From Halocafeteria seosinensis (Eukaryota > Sar > Bigyra > Bicosoecida): a stretch of 64,000 nucleotides of DNA. The stretch spans positions 50,872 to 114,871 of the forward strand of contig LVLI01000195.1 in the NCBI GenBank assembly GCA_001687465.1. Reading direction: 5' to 3'. The notes below the pieces were generated by a model. It was given only the letters and a program-made list of their open reading frames with translations, had not been told where the DNA came from and ran no database searches. Each line of letters starts with the position of its first letter. The first letter of the stretch is position 1. This document shows, piece after piece, positions 13,001-20,857 of the stretch. The position numbers and the translations under genes were made by a program.

Positions 13001-13507
13001 ATTCCCCAGTGGTTTCGCTCGTCAAGTCTCTCTTCTAGAGAGCTCCACGTACTTCGTGAAGCTACCAACTCGATGGTGCGTACATATAAGCAAGAAGCAG
13101 TAGCGTTTCAGTCGAACCTGCTTGCGTGTCCATCTGTTACTGACTGTCATGTGCTGTTAAAGGCAAGCAGAACCGATGCCTTCGAGCTGATCCCTGAATT
13201 CTCGAAGGAGGGTAAAGACGACTCTATACAGGATTCGGTAACTGTGTATGGGATTTCGTACGACCCATACAATAAGACCTGGGGACCGCGACATGCGGTC
13301 GAGGGAGACTCCGGTTTCATCTCATTTCAATTCGTTGGAGACGAGGAAGATAACACTACCCTACGATTCCCGTGTCCTGTGTACAGAAAATTGCTGTCCA
13401 GTGGGAATGTCCTGCTCCTTCACTATGGTTATCTTGCCATGGAGGTAAGAGGAAAAGATGATATGGTGACATTGTTTGAAAGGCGGCCCTTTATAGTTCT
13501 CGAGTAA
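1019..13507 (+). CDS. Divergent dynein heavy chain with a degenerate AAA1 ATPase site (4162 aa, intronless)
   Basis: One uninterrupted ORF with full dynein heavy-chain architecture. It has an N-terminal tail (about 1-1300) and a linker (about 1325-1735, with MQQLPNAKKLF and PRLGFLTKDDI blocks). AAA1 starts at PITDRCLLALL (about 1737). AAA2-AAA4 follow, then a stalk coiled coil (about 2875-2985), a microtubule-binding-domain region (KPQLAALKKLKG onward, about 2985-3085) and a returning coil (to about 3180). AAA5, AAA6 and a C-terminal barrel with CPVYRK near the end complete it. The normal AAA1 P-loop GPAGTGKT is replaced by NNAGTVSK (about 1761-1768), and the Walker B DEFNR is DSIEE, so the catalytic Glu is Ser (about 1815). 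AAA2 keeps GETLGGKT (2020-2027). The AAA3 and AAA4 loops are also degenerate. The first ATG follows an in-frame stop at 974. The subclass (cytoplasmic or axonemal) is not determined. Confidence 0.93.
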   Translation: MMHRSGSREGKSAEGAYKSPHKDKSTLKETALEATNTSPLSVDVPRTLAPTLTVDEMKERLNPHPSTAIEMKKGREVTMSHTGVPLTFSTANQYLRPSQTVKFPRKGPYRDPLLVNGIRPWEGGPSRKGAYMPQLHRLGSPTGPQAEESNESLADSETKSMSSEEDESISPKLTVVAALGKVEPLLAEYPQIVQALQKIRLPERDPSFIRIDESKIPFSMFDDDSFETMKDPREIIPEELARSPLYKDHRWEWKLVHVLSFDKENQRYMVRFSGSSKIKKVGRLDICFLREDTKNFQRRLLMALYNREKFKLELRKRYLVATHPALSSEAISTNTMFRVLMRVYSASFARSSALNQITGSLRAKKSAMEAFNWFNPLLPASTKVFFTSELKHTLMEQEFEDFLHSLLDNISSKDDTGFRKTNLNFLDSISSACARAVLRHFRTVKIKNLPEDVSDASEKRKSIEQLFFRNVLDSLCLASDAIRNSLEEVMSDYEEAGKTAALHSVLRGLGPRGGTLAAEARQLNMQVPVPTRVSPFFGKIQIRSGQFHRSQVKAANSIRFGDKSVVRCLSQLSLNWTRHDNCSLFAYKPPLAPCCGAPEIWRVRRIRQSTQQTSKLKGQLSVLNISSLLRLGGTDHPDGVSSHRRSDAVFSVVDFPLSLEDFMLLQEEHMKKVTKCVLEEATKDTANTIIDNVAASRYDFYINNAVDFLDSDAHRLLTLIDCFRRAHLHAIWTRSLSNFTSLFQHYADAYPEEPRKPGAFDHLDPMLSVNFSLNSSGKKQWQQLYANGWISSCDIVARRAELDPESGVFVFKMSPNTNDVSNGPFVHITNSPTEILRKILRLMDDIRSEVADCSSIPCLCLAISSVCDNTKLVPLQDDREASSAHWHKPWSKTRRLISSLVQKLLNPTIDVCKDLQNMCWIFSVDGEKVFDEVSEQHGALPVEHIFSLVRQLEDLKAQIRSMGSGVRELGFIHLEFGSVISQLLEEVTTVERTLLDRLADKARKNAEEVHGQYDSIIAQLNVLPQSEEELSNQRDYIKRLPDLLDSIYSQSESLRTFVSVAEGFQYKLKPPDFELFWTLLSRPGDVFEARGACEFALSQEKAKMISNLEKEKQQFVKDLKRVEERVETFGRSADPKKIITIVDEANQIDYQLRTLSEKAAGFANREQHLGFGVVTYTLLNSLNEEFESTFRAWTTLAEFQSKSQQWMNGPLEEIDFPDLRKETEEARTLAESLIKTQEDITESTRVAAKELKDATEIYVQLVPLLEKLLSPKMREHHWELLREKTKLNFLGTADSTLSQLVNGHVLQKREKVSDVFDLATVESQLRETYDIITEHWEQREYPLESPANLECPILGDCSELLATIEEHLVTLQNLLCSPHAHRLVDGCLRLQRTLKGVQCLVPFFLEVQELWEYCSEIVGNRYLMQQLPNAKKLFKSSDKSFRSTLADITDNPLAVNIVEKENLSNILRESKVQLLKVKDAVLEELADSQKHSPRLGFLTKDDIISFYYSVNYPKEWEQFVSKCFYGISRLHLRPTKNSQENSYVDGVGTAHESLGWMVLDEAIPAEMFVHNVGEFLHELDRCSRRSLLSLTFCAVKRFNNNEFIPWIDRCAVQPCLLALNIVLSEIIGQTVDGGRRQDTSYEELQSLREHAIHALQSEGSRRGRRIKMQFILLTIGKYLEILKLEHGQQPTWTLTPKYLLREGSEGSDPLLTLTAAGVTIKHGLSILDSYDSLHINPITDRCLLALLPCFQRNQLSCLVDNNAGTVSKGLQDAACLCGYEPWLLNASSIARGIRPQQWMKAALSTSSWAVACLDSIEEKRVWKCVSLAYECFRMKLNERETTEKLKYIAVPQLFFLSSSISRDSLAAHIPSTFRTVSIVIPSCQQIVTRMLCCAGSPCPSRMERLLRQFAEFVHSLNSGIFKNVEGLIYFLLDRVLEKCCVWDWDAFYSTLHRICSRVFSEAPLPLANGTFDTTRSSKQLTLEIEKILGAKGCISTDPTTELVSRVYKSFQEDQTAIIYGETLGGKTTVFNAALELYRETSSLKVASMRLKYLGWDHPSMSIGAVYSFIRKRTQSCGDDYEWVIKIDCCEVAQGMVDTILQEVFCTKLKNTRLCIEAASIRNLSPATLTAGSLTFFDASHFSWNDVLQLHLENTGVDARYHKKVTTAVGSVLPVLCMGVNRFPNFASFVSMEQLMVLWLPLFTHVQTLHAGSTTNLSKSKWFEGVCLFSLLEVSVPLIEPSQRATVLNALETLCRGQEMTLFGAEDFRNNQRAGTNEDTLQQSGHGLKSSFCPMSDMAKSVTLENSIFDYSSGKWSQIQSVPSEASLISGCIFVPSNIQVSAATYAAKITKTGTHACIIGDGGVTLPFGRWYHGHYESHSPFITMNSLMQPQELCTMLTSSHKRLHKYCFVADEKKPISVVVEDLHLGKSRGLRELLRGVLEDCVIPEVESDESLLFASIEGFRMVATIESRNIESLSLSFLHQFSLLFLRDKSDECHVETIFNSLKGLLCTFDLDEKEIAGYTKTLVGVLQISKELPAWFGNNSFCHLLRIMRSLSKNCEKNTRGLNEVIAVTTSKYISSWTAFGTQFETKGDEILRLPESRHSGKGALDTVAQVNEELLERYKDSNAGEKWGILDDGHSVSPEQECQGDYGCKQFLRPSKWVTRICTAISRIMDEYSCDVVIRSAPERLWQTITSCLARRDNLSQVIVGETSDIAAEVERVKSTLEMGATVLVSFSIANNEDMSLFEVFRHAMCMANWKSGKDSDVPSNLHVVAFETWPSENTVAACRSLSRTPIVYDALPTMEERNEALTEYLGEYLPTKSVLHAMNGIFARFTESFASQYSQVCSLATGYKLSIQMLQSTVLPRRRILESILEQASRMDTMVSNQKSHAEDLKNQTNEVRKQMKATTEKIEYAETEVNELQEHIKKIEAELEEKEEEFRTKSEALATLKHEEQRATEAVRAAAAAITKPQLAALKKLKGDKKNATHTLQCIYTILICDESKLGDAVEEKSLYAATCKAETPKKMKLIDLADISSQRLSALESIQGTEPTDTLVETAEDETIKNILSWVELVKLGTKSAREKHSAEESFTQLSNTQDEQAKALSSTKAKLASVSDDAESLRKHNEELDASLTATKRDSSEALKRSALYSDISEKIAGVKAEWEKFIDITKCVAESTERVAVCLSLFLTQNTPWEDCCALIFTEDENRPPPTFLEESLYLIWDSCGTMYSRYIVDMSETLLRVFLSSAIGLTPFMQGIDSTTLGEFRAILTDASVIHFSEGQPTEPVKLSLSKTGTVLVIDLDEESSLRNFSPLLKALQEEKATYPDGSAVRVHQGVQFVFACFGSAKCDYEDPRLHAVQNVSTSYDFSKDVVRTCSQHAHLQRKKTQTQLQSQVREYLTREAAFIECMVDDFANLSVPALDRIFEKLVRFAEVATEVNQLKELTDRQRTSVKRYTPIADKLRLLHGCMNWINTTLSSPLFEVSHLIDVLQRVTKEKQKAGVELRELLLSMVGDVTAEIWKTLRMSLQHKDRILWDTRVIVSLAQDEGVINDDDTKGILSLLQPNNGRIHQCPFLAKIEGKFETLSYPDDSISLRELTDLLRQHFSEESDSLITQALKSVTASLLQTRWDSHNIVLACLEQYFGVLAFTTSRFLSTCASNNFPVLLNTDGYPSDVAIRTLVSQVVSNGEHPVVHYRHWKEWIRSTDKLAEAHKSQWILVTGVDSRDELAALFPVFESMRKERTHENFRLILSCVDFSGITTWALQQTTVCHGCVETDYGGYRSHCEVALSYEDGSLTKPMWATAGAMTLFNLAKNCFGVSKDQSTGRIKTCTLDIQSVWDKVISGQEQCPASIVSSFAKQHLTCMEDINDSAILDLIVDCWVNEALAAEEMPNDPTIFIKLANIQKRTSDLVRMQESVVAQELQTTFNLYCQSVQVLRKSNNLPSDFTKTPLGYLMAERVIRTMRNIIFEASFQRACQDNLVPSTPTNDCAFIPQWFRSSSLSSRELHVLREATNSMVRTYKQEAVAFQSNLLACPSVTDCHVLLKASRTDAFELIPEFSKEGKDDSIQDSVTVYGISYDPYNKTWGPRHAVEGDSGFISFQFVGDEEDNTTLRFPCPVYRKLLSSGNVLLLHYGYLAMEVRGKDDMVTLFERRPFIVLE

Positions 13508-13579
13508 CTGCTAGCCTAGTATTGGGCATCTATCCCATTGGCCCGTGGGTGTCACCCGTGTGTGTGTGTCTCATCATGT

Positions 13580-16014
13580 CTAGAGAAGAGAAGAGCTGGC
13601 AAAACTGGAGAGGTCGAAAACTCGGGCAGACTGAGTGGGCGTCGACGTTGCGGGTTGTTGTGACTTCCGATAGCGATTCGGATGAAACGTAAGATGATGC
13701 GGTGCATCTTCGCCGGTATTCTGTTCGGTCGTACCTACCGCAGAGTCCACATTCGTTTCCGGGGCAGTTCTTTGGGGTCGTGGTGTTTGTAGATCAGTTT
13801 TCGATTGCGTGTTTCCTCTCCCTCTCGAGCCTACAGTGAGATTGTGAGCTTCCTGAATGTCTCTTTGACTCTTAGAATAGTGCGAAAAGCTATGGCCGAC
13901 AGTGGCATGCTTTCCCGGACCTGTCTTTGCATTTTGAAGCTTTTGTTCACCGACTACATCTCCACCGTTTTGGAGCGTTTGGAACAAAGCTATTGCTCGC
14001 TCCAATCCGATCGGGTTGTCATCCGTCTCGGTCGGCGCGTTTACAGGCATATTAGAGCGAGTAAGGTGATATTCGTTGTCCTTTCTCCGACGAAGTTCAC
14101 TAGTAACCGTAGAGAACAAAATGGATTTTCCTCGAAAAGGAGTGGACTCCTTTATCTGCATGGAAAGACTTGCTTCCTTAGTGTATGCTGGTTTGTTTTA
14201 TCGTGTTACGTACCTTGAACAGTAACAGTGCCATGAGAAATATACAAAGAATGTTCACAATCGTTAACACAAAACTGTAAGCACCCGCAACAAGGAGTTC
14301 TGAAGCAGTACTACTGGAATCGATCTCATCGGACAACGCGAGCAACGCAGCGAATGCCATCAGTTGGCCCGCGTTCACAAGTGGAGGCAGAAGCGCTGCA
14401 CTAATAGCAACCCCTACCAAACTCGCGGTGTTTTCTCCCAGAACACTGAGTGCCACGCCGACACCCGAGGGTATGGCAATAGTAACGCCTATCCAAAGGC
14501 TTTGAGAATCTCCGCGTTCAGACATTTGTCCTGTAGCAAAGACTCGAAATATACACTACAGAGTTTCGAAGTCTACATGTTTTATGCTAGGGAGAGCCAA
14601 AGGTTCTTACCTGTGGGCCAATCCAGATCCGCATTGCCGAGTGTCAACCCAATGATTATGCCACCTACTACGCATATCAGCAATCCCAGCCCTTCCGAAA
14701 CAAGACCTCTTTTTACCATACTCCAATCGAAGATGAAAGTACCGAAAGTGATGCAAATAATGGGTCCCATTAGAGGAGACACCAGCATACTCGCCACAAT
14801 CACAACTGCATTGTCGATTCCCAACCCAATACCAGCCAACAGGCTTGCAGCGATACAGAGTAGAAGGTAATCGAAAGAAAACACGGCACCAGCGTTAATT
14901 CTGGCAATGAGTTTGTCTACTAAGATTCGAGAGCCGATCGTTTTGGTAAAAGAATCCTTTGTATTTTTTGCGGCACCTCCCATGGATTCCCTGATAGCCA
15001 AAGATTCTAGCTCTGGTGTAAGGCCACTACCGTTAGCGTACCTCTGTCTGATCTCCTTGTAGCGAGCCATAATGTGAGGGGCAGGACGACTAATTTCCGC
15101 TGGGACTACAGTAACTGTTCCACACTGAGGATAAGCGTCACTCCCTACTCCAAGTTCTGCCGCCATTTCTTGAATGACGTATTCCACGTTGTATCCATCA
15201 AACACACGGAACAGATACACAACATGGCAGTCCATGTGTTCTTTAGCAAGTCTTGTGCGAGCTTTTTCGCTCTTTACGAACTCGCCGTCTGGATGAAACA
15301 GCTTCGCGCTAGTGAAGGAATCAAGCAGTTTTCTCCTTCCCACTACTTTTTCATAAATATCCGCTCTTTCAAAAAACTCGTCTGCGTTCCAATGAGAGAT
15401 CCGTAACGGAGAATCGGACCTTGAAAGCGACTGGACAACGTACCCATATACTGTTCTACAGGCCACCATACCATTCCGGGTGGCAGGTCATTCGAAGTGT
15501 CCCCGGTTTGTGCTGTTTCGCTTTCAAACGGTATCGCGCTTCCCCTTCCTTCCGGATACGACAAGTTCACCGTGGTTGGGGCCACGGGAGCCCCAGAATC
15601 CTTGGTCGCCACCGAGCTGAAGGAACCTCGTCCATGCTGGTGGTAACCCGCGGCGCTGCTTAGACTTTTCGAGCGGGATACACTGCATTCGCTGTCACTT
15701 CCGTCACCTCCATCCGCAGCGTTATTACGTTTGTCTTCTCTGAATAAGGGGGCGAATCGATCGGCCAGACTGACATACGAGCTCGATTTCTTAACTACGT
15801 TCACGTCACGATCACTGGAACATACTGACGCAGCAGACCTGCCATCGTGGGTACTTCCATCATTATTACCTTTATGCGCGGCGCTATGAGAAGAGTTCGT
15901 CATTTTCAAATATTCCGCCTTGATTTGCTCCAGAGTGTCTCCTCGTGGCGTCTCCACGCTACTCATAGGTACCTGTGTTATCACAGGCACCTCCACCATG
16001 AAAAAGAAAGCCAT
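13580..16014 (-). CDS. DUF389-family multi-pass membrane protein (744 aa, 4 exons)
   Basis: Exons on the minus strand are 16014-15444, 15381-14611, 14530-14214 and 14155-13580. All have GT-AG borders and kept phase (introns 62, 80 and 58 nt). The N-terminal ~200 residues are Ser/Gly-rich and low in complexity. A soluble segment follows, then the DUF389 hydrophobic core. Its TM stretches include FDYLLLCIAASLLAGIGLGI, the family-typical ASMLVSPLMGPI, LGLLICVVGGIIIGLTLG, and after intron 2 GVAISAALLPPLVNAGQLMA and a last helix around 14225-14290. Joining exons 2 and 3 restores the family-like DWPTGQMSERG segment. The C-terminal ~190 residues are polar. DUF389 proteins are widespread in bacteria and of unknown biochemical role. 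The introns show this is a true eukaryotic gene. Its stop lies 72 bp from that of the convergent dynein gene. Confidence 0.85.
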
Positions 16015-16683
16015 TCTGCTGGAGATATGATTGATGTGCCCTATAAGAGGTCGAGATACGTTGAAATGAGCGCATCAGAAGACCAATATCAAGTAACATA
16101 TATATCAACATATCTGACCAGCACATACATGAAGTTCACATCCACATTCACACATCAAGGCTACATCATTGAGGAGACAGCAAAAGCCACTCTATACGAC
16201 TATAATGTATGAGTACTTGACATGAAAGCTTCGTTTGAGGTGTGTCTGATTTACGTGTTTCCTATATAATTTCGTGTTCGACAATGAGGAACCCAGCATC
16301 CGGCATTCGAATTAGGAAGATGGTAATCAAAGGGCCAATTTATTGTGATTCGTGGCATCATGCTTTCCATCCATTCTGGACTACTATTCGGAGACCGCGG
16401 AATGCTTTCGGAATGCTTTCTCGAAGAAATTCTTGTTGAAGACCTCTGCTGAAGCGCTGTACCAAAAGTGGAATTCTTTTTCATGGATTCCTAAGCATAT
16501 AGCTCACCAGATCGGATTGCTACGTTCCCATACACCTGTGCTGTTTACAGAGAGGGTAACAGTATCTGTTTCCATCCATATAATTCCATATACGTGGCCA
16601 AGTAGATCATAAAGCAGTCCAAAAAGAATCCATATAATCCAGACAGAATTCTTCTTTAAGTGCGTATTGGCTCTTTCCCTACA
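16015..16683. other. Divergent intergenic region
   Basis: About 670 bp between the starts of the DUF389 gene (minus) and the small TM protein gene (plus). It is AT-rich with scattered short ORFs and no recognisable domain. It must hold both promoters, but I see no element I can name with confidence. Confidence 0.4.
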
Positions 16684-17318
16684 ATGAGTTCCGAAAAGGA
16701 CAACCATAACAAGGAGGACGAAGAGGAACAAAAGAAGAAGAAACAGCAGAGCGCATTGGTACAGAATTTTAGCTCGTTCACCCAGAATCTTACGGAAGAA
16801 GAATTGACGGAAACGCAAAAGGACCACGAGAAAAGTAGGTCCCCCTTTCATCCATCAGTGACCATCACATGAGCTATACGCGATTCATTGAATTCATTTT
16901 ACCCCCAAACAGTCTGTGGAGAGCTGCTTAAAACCATGAAGCAGACAAACGAAGTTCTGGACAAACTTTGCAGCCGCGGATATCAACGCATCAGTACGTT
17001 CCTCGCCTCGCCAAAATCTCACGGGATAAACACAGTCATTGCATCAATGCTCCTTGCATTCTATCTATTTCTAAACTGGCAGGTGATGTAGCCCATTCCC
17101 GTGTGACGATTGCCCAACAACTCTCTCTTAGAAAGCTCCAAGACGTAAAGCAAACCGCAAGCAAGGCGGAGAGTTATTTGAATACACGTCAAGTATACGA
17201 CAATGTTCTGGACCAAACGCTGGCTTTGACGAACAAAATCGATCCCGAAACGGTACCCGATGCAGAGGAGATACGTTCAAAAGTAGAAGGATTAAAACAT
17301 CTCTTGAAACACTTCTAG
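16684..17318 (+). CDS. Small single-TM coiled-coil protein of unknown function (167 aa, 3 exons)
   Basis: Exons are 16684-16834, 16913-17082 and 17136-17318. The introns (78 and 53 nt) have GT-AG ends, and all phases join. The start MSSEKDNHNKEDEEEQKKKK is highly charged. A helical region follows, then a single hydrophobic helix, INTVIASMLLAFYLFLNW, ending at the exon 2/3 border. The last ~60 residues are a polar predicted helix ending GLKHLLKHF. For intron 2 the upstream TTAG acceptor would give the wrong frame, and the next AG (17135) restores a sensible frame. I do not recognise the family. The layout (charged helix, central TM, helical tail) would suit an ER or organelle membrane adaptor, but that is a guess. 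Its stop is 12 bp from the stop of INTS3 on the other strand. Confidence 0.6.
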
Positions 17319-17330
17319 ATTCTTTCTGGT

Positions 17331-20300
17331 TCAAGTAGATGCGGGATAGTATCGGCCCAGCGTGCTCATCACATTCTGTAATTCCCACGTTGCAAGACTA
17401 GCATGTGGGGTATGGTTTGTTGCAGATTTTTCGAGGAGTTTTTCTGTACACTTTTTTAGCTCACTAGACTCCACACCTTGATCCCTTGCAACAATCTGAA
17501 CGAGGGTCCAGAACGCTTGTTGGACCTCCAGAGGCCATATATTCTCACTAGAAAACTTCTCAAAGCACTTTGCAATTGTGCGAGTAGTGCACACGTTACC
17601 ATCAGGAGCTTCCGATTGATCTGAAGACTCGGGAACTTGCAAGATAAACTTTGTTAACTCCGATGATAAATGGCGATTAGCGCGATAAAGTATCATATCA
17701 TGGGAAGGCACATGCGCGCAAAAGAAGTTGAGAAGGTTCCATTTCATCCTCCATCCACTCATCAATAACTTCCTCGTAAAACCATGCTTCAGTACTCCTT
17801 CTAAGAGAACTTGCACGAAAGTGAGAGTCTTTCCAGAATAATCAGATTTAGTCTTACTCTCTCCGTGCTTGCCATACATCCACTGGTATATATCCAGGTA
17901 CTCTGCAGCAACTGTTAGCTGGTGTGTTCCTTTGTGCAATAACATCTGTAGACTGTCACTTGGTGAGTCTACAGTTCTTGCAGTCACGTCCCCGTTGCTA
18001 TCTGTGATGCTCCCTTGCATCATTAGATAGAAGACGATTAGTAAGTCGCGGAATTCGTCTTTATCGAACTGTTTCGCGTACGTCCACGACTGAAGAAACA
18101 ATAAAACGACGTCTACAACCGACCCATTTGGTGCGCCTTCTTTCTTATTCAACCAATTTGCTAGACTGTTCTGAATTTCGCAAAGTAAAAGTAAGCCCAT
18201 AGAAGCGATACTACAGACACGGTTCATTTCTGTAAATCCTGATAATGCTCTTGAGGACGCTTCCTGGAGCTTTGCATTATAATCGCTCGTATTTTGGCTG
18301 TCCAAATCCAGATTAATCTGCGCCATTGTTTCAGTCAATGGCTGCAACTGAAAAGTTTGTTGATGCTTCTCGATATCTTGAAGAATTAAGTCAAATAATG
18401 AGGAGAACGGCTCAGCAGCAGAATTCAGGCCATTTAATAGTTGAGCAGGACCTATCGACTGAAGGAGGTCCCCGGCGACGCCTTGAGCTACCTGGGCATA
18501 TGCTTCAATATCTGGAAGACATGCCGCAAGCAAAGCCTTACGAGAAGAGCGTAGAGAAGTAAGCATCGCATTAAGTATCTTTTGCGACTTCATCTGATTT
18601 GATACTCTTCCTTCAAAAATGTCTCTGAGCTGCTGCATATGAGAAGCTTCATCACTTCCATTAAAAACCTCATTTGATAGTTTCTTTTCATGAGATTGTG
18701 CCTCTGGATGCGACCCATTCTGGTTATTGCCATTTTCATGGGTTGATGGAACCCTGTCACTAAATTTGTCGAAGATTCCGTCTAGAGCTTTGCGGGTGCC
18801 TTCATCCCAGTGTCCTTGTTGGATATGCTGCCGAATAGTGTCAGTAGACTTTATCACTTTGCATTTAATGCATTCTTCAACAGCGACGGCAAACGTTGAA
18901 AGCACCCTCTTCGGAAGAGAGGCAGGAAAAAGCCTGTTCGAGGAAGCCGATGGTAAAACCACAGAATGCTAGCCGTATCAACGGGTGCTGATACTTACTT
19001 TTGAGGCCTCTTGCCGAGGTACGTTAGAAGCGTGCTCGCTAATTCCTTCGAATGAGCTACGCAATGATGTAAGAGCAAAATTCCAGGTTCAATGGACATA
19101 ACACTCGAGTTCTTCTTCACAGGATCAAAGCTGTACCAGTCCCAGAACAAAGCATCAAGACATTGAGTCATTGCGGATGGGGTATCCCTGGAAGCAGCAG
19201 AAATGAACATGATTCTCCCGTGATAGATTCAGCACTGAGAGCAATTCTACGGAGAGTGGCTTTTGACGTACGCTTGCTGTAACAACCACTTAACAAGCAT
19301 ATATCGCGGATACACGTCGCTGTGTACAGCTTTTCCCGAAGGGTGCATCACTGCAACAGTCCATCGTACTATATCCGCTAACATAGCGCCCTTATCGCCG
19401 GCGCACTGATCAATATGTCTGAAATGTCCAACATAAAATTCCACAGGCATGTGTTAACGCAGAAAAGTACCTTAAACTGCCAAGTACTTACGTTTCTTTG
19501 AACCAAGTGAGATATCGGGCGGCGTTGTCTCGAGGAACCTCCAACAATAGAAATGATAATTTCTTGTCCTGATCTGGTGTTAAGAGAGTGAGAATTGTAC
19601 GCCCGGAGGTTCTAGTGTACATCATTGCTTCGACGTTGGGGAGACTCTGGTCAGATGAAGTCGAGGTGATTTCCGTCCATATCTTCCTTGTAGTAGAATG
19701 GGGACAAGCGACGAGAAGTCTGGGTATGTCTCTACCACCATCGCAAATATTAGCCTTATGTTCCGTCCAAATGCTTGATACTAAGTCTGACTGCCTCTTC
19801 AAAAACGCATTCTGTTGCTCATCCTTCTGGTCTACCATCGACCGGACAAGTTTAAGAAAGCAACAGACGGCTATTGAAGGAGAGGAAAATAGTCTCAACT
19901 TTTGGTGACTGAGCAGTTCGACAAGTCTGTTCAGGAAAGCTAAATTTTTGTTGCTCATATCGCCTCCTGTGCAAAGGACGCGATACCCCGAAGAGTATAA
20001 GTTACGTGCGTGACTCCACGCCATTCTACTGGTCCCGAACGTACCTGCAATATGTCGCATGACCATTTTCAGCAAAGATTCCACTTCAGGTCGATTTTTC
20101 AGTATAAGCTCGTTCAAAATCCATAGTATCTGTACACGTCCAGAAAAATAACCAATTACGGTATCCACTTGATCCAAGGACTTCAGCACCACTTCACCTA
20201 CCTGATTCTTGGATCGTCGAGTGAATTTCACCATTTTCTCCCTGATAAGTTTTTCAGTTTCCTTGACGGCAATTTCGATTCCATCTGATACTTTAAGAAT

Positions 20301-20628
20301 GCTCTTCCAAAATGTCATGGATTGCTGTGGATTTGCTAAAATCCCATACAAACAGCCTTGGACAGTCCCCGCAGGATCAGAGGATGCCCGTTGACCAAAT
20401 TGCGATTGGGATACTGACGCCTCTTTGCTCAAAATGCTCCCGATATGTTGATAATGCGTCTTCCATTCCTGCATCAACACGCATCTTAAGTGGCTGGATA
20501 CGTCAACCAACCCGTATTACTGTCGTACGTACCTCCTCGAGGGCATCTTTGGGGTCCAAGGGGTCCTGAGAGAAGATGGCATGAGGAGCATTGCTTCCTC
20601 CTCCCGAAGCGCTCGACTGACTGTCCAT
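17331..20628 (-). CDS. INTS3: Integrator complex subunit 3 (1012 aa, 5 exons)
   Basis: Minus-strand exons are 20628-20533, 20468-19492, 19418-19272, 19214-18999 and 18933-17331. The introns are 57-73 nt and the phases fit. The match to INTS3 is clear block by block: LDPKDALEE near the N-terminus; LLEVPRDNAARYLTWFKET (animal-type RYQDWF block); DIVRWTVAVMHPS...YPRYMLVKWLL (RYICGVVHPSNE...PRW..IGWLL); and DALFWDWYSFDP...MSIEPGILLLHH (FYDWLFFSPDKD...IEPAILVMHH). The length is close to the ~1040 aa of animal INTS3. INTS3 is a scaffold of the nuclear Integrator complex, which cleaves nascent snRNAs and attenuates Pol II transcripts, and in animals also of the SOSS single-strand-DNA complex. The C-terminal half is more divergent. 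Integrator is patchily kept outside animals, so this gene is informative about the host lineage. Confidence 0.88.
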
Positions 20629-20857
20629 TTACAGTATATACCGGGGGAAACTTAGTGTCTAACTATATGGCAATGTTCTCTTTTTATCAATCCAGAAAAG
20701 TTAACAACCCGAATTCGAGAGGGACTGACTACTTGCAAAAACCTTCACAAGTCCTCACGAGCCAAACAAACCTCAATATGACGCGTGCTGATAGCCGACT
20801 CTGTCTCTATGAAGCGGTAGTACCATACAAGGGGTATATGTGGAATTATGTAGATTC

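Noticed and set aside
13580-16014. Bacterial contamination or recent bacterial transfer for the DUF389 gene
   Set aside because: Three short GT-AG introns with matching phases, like those of neighbouring genes, show a settled nuclear gene.
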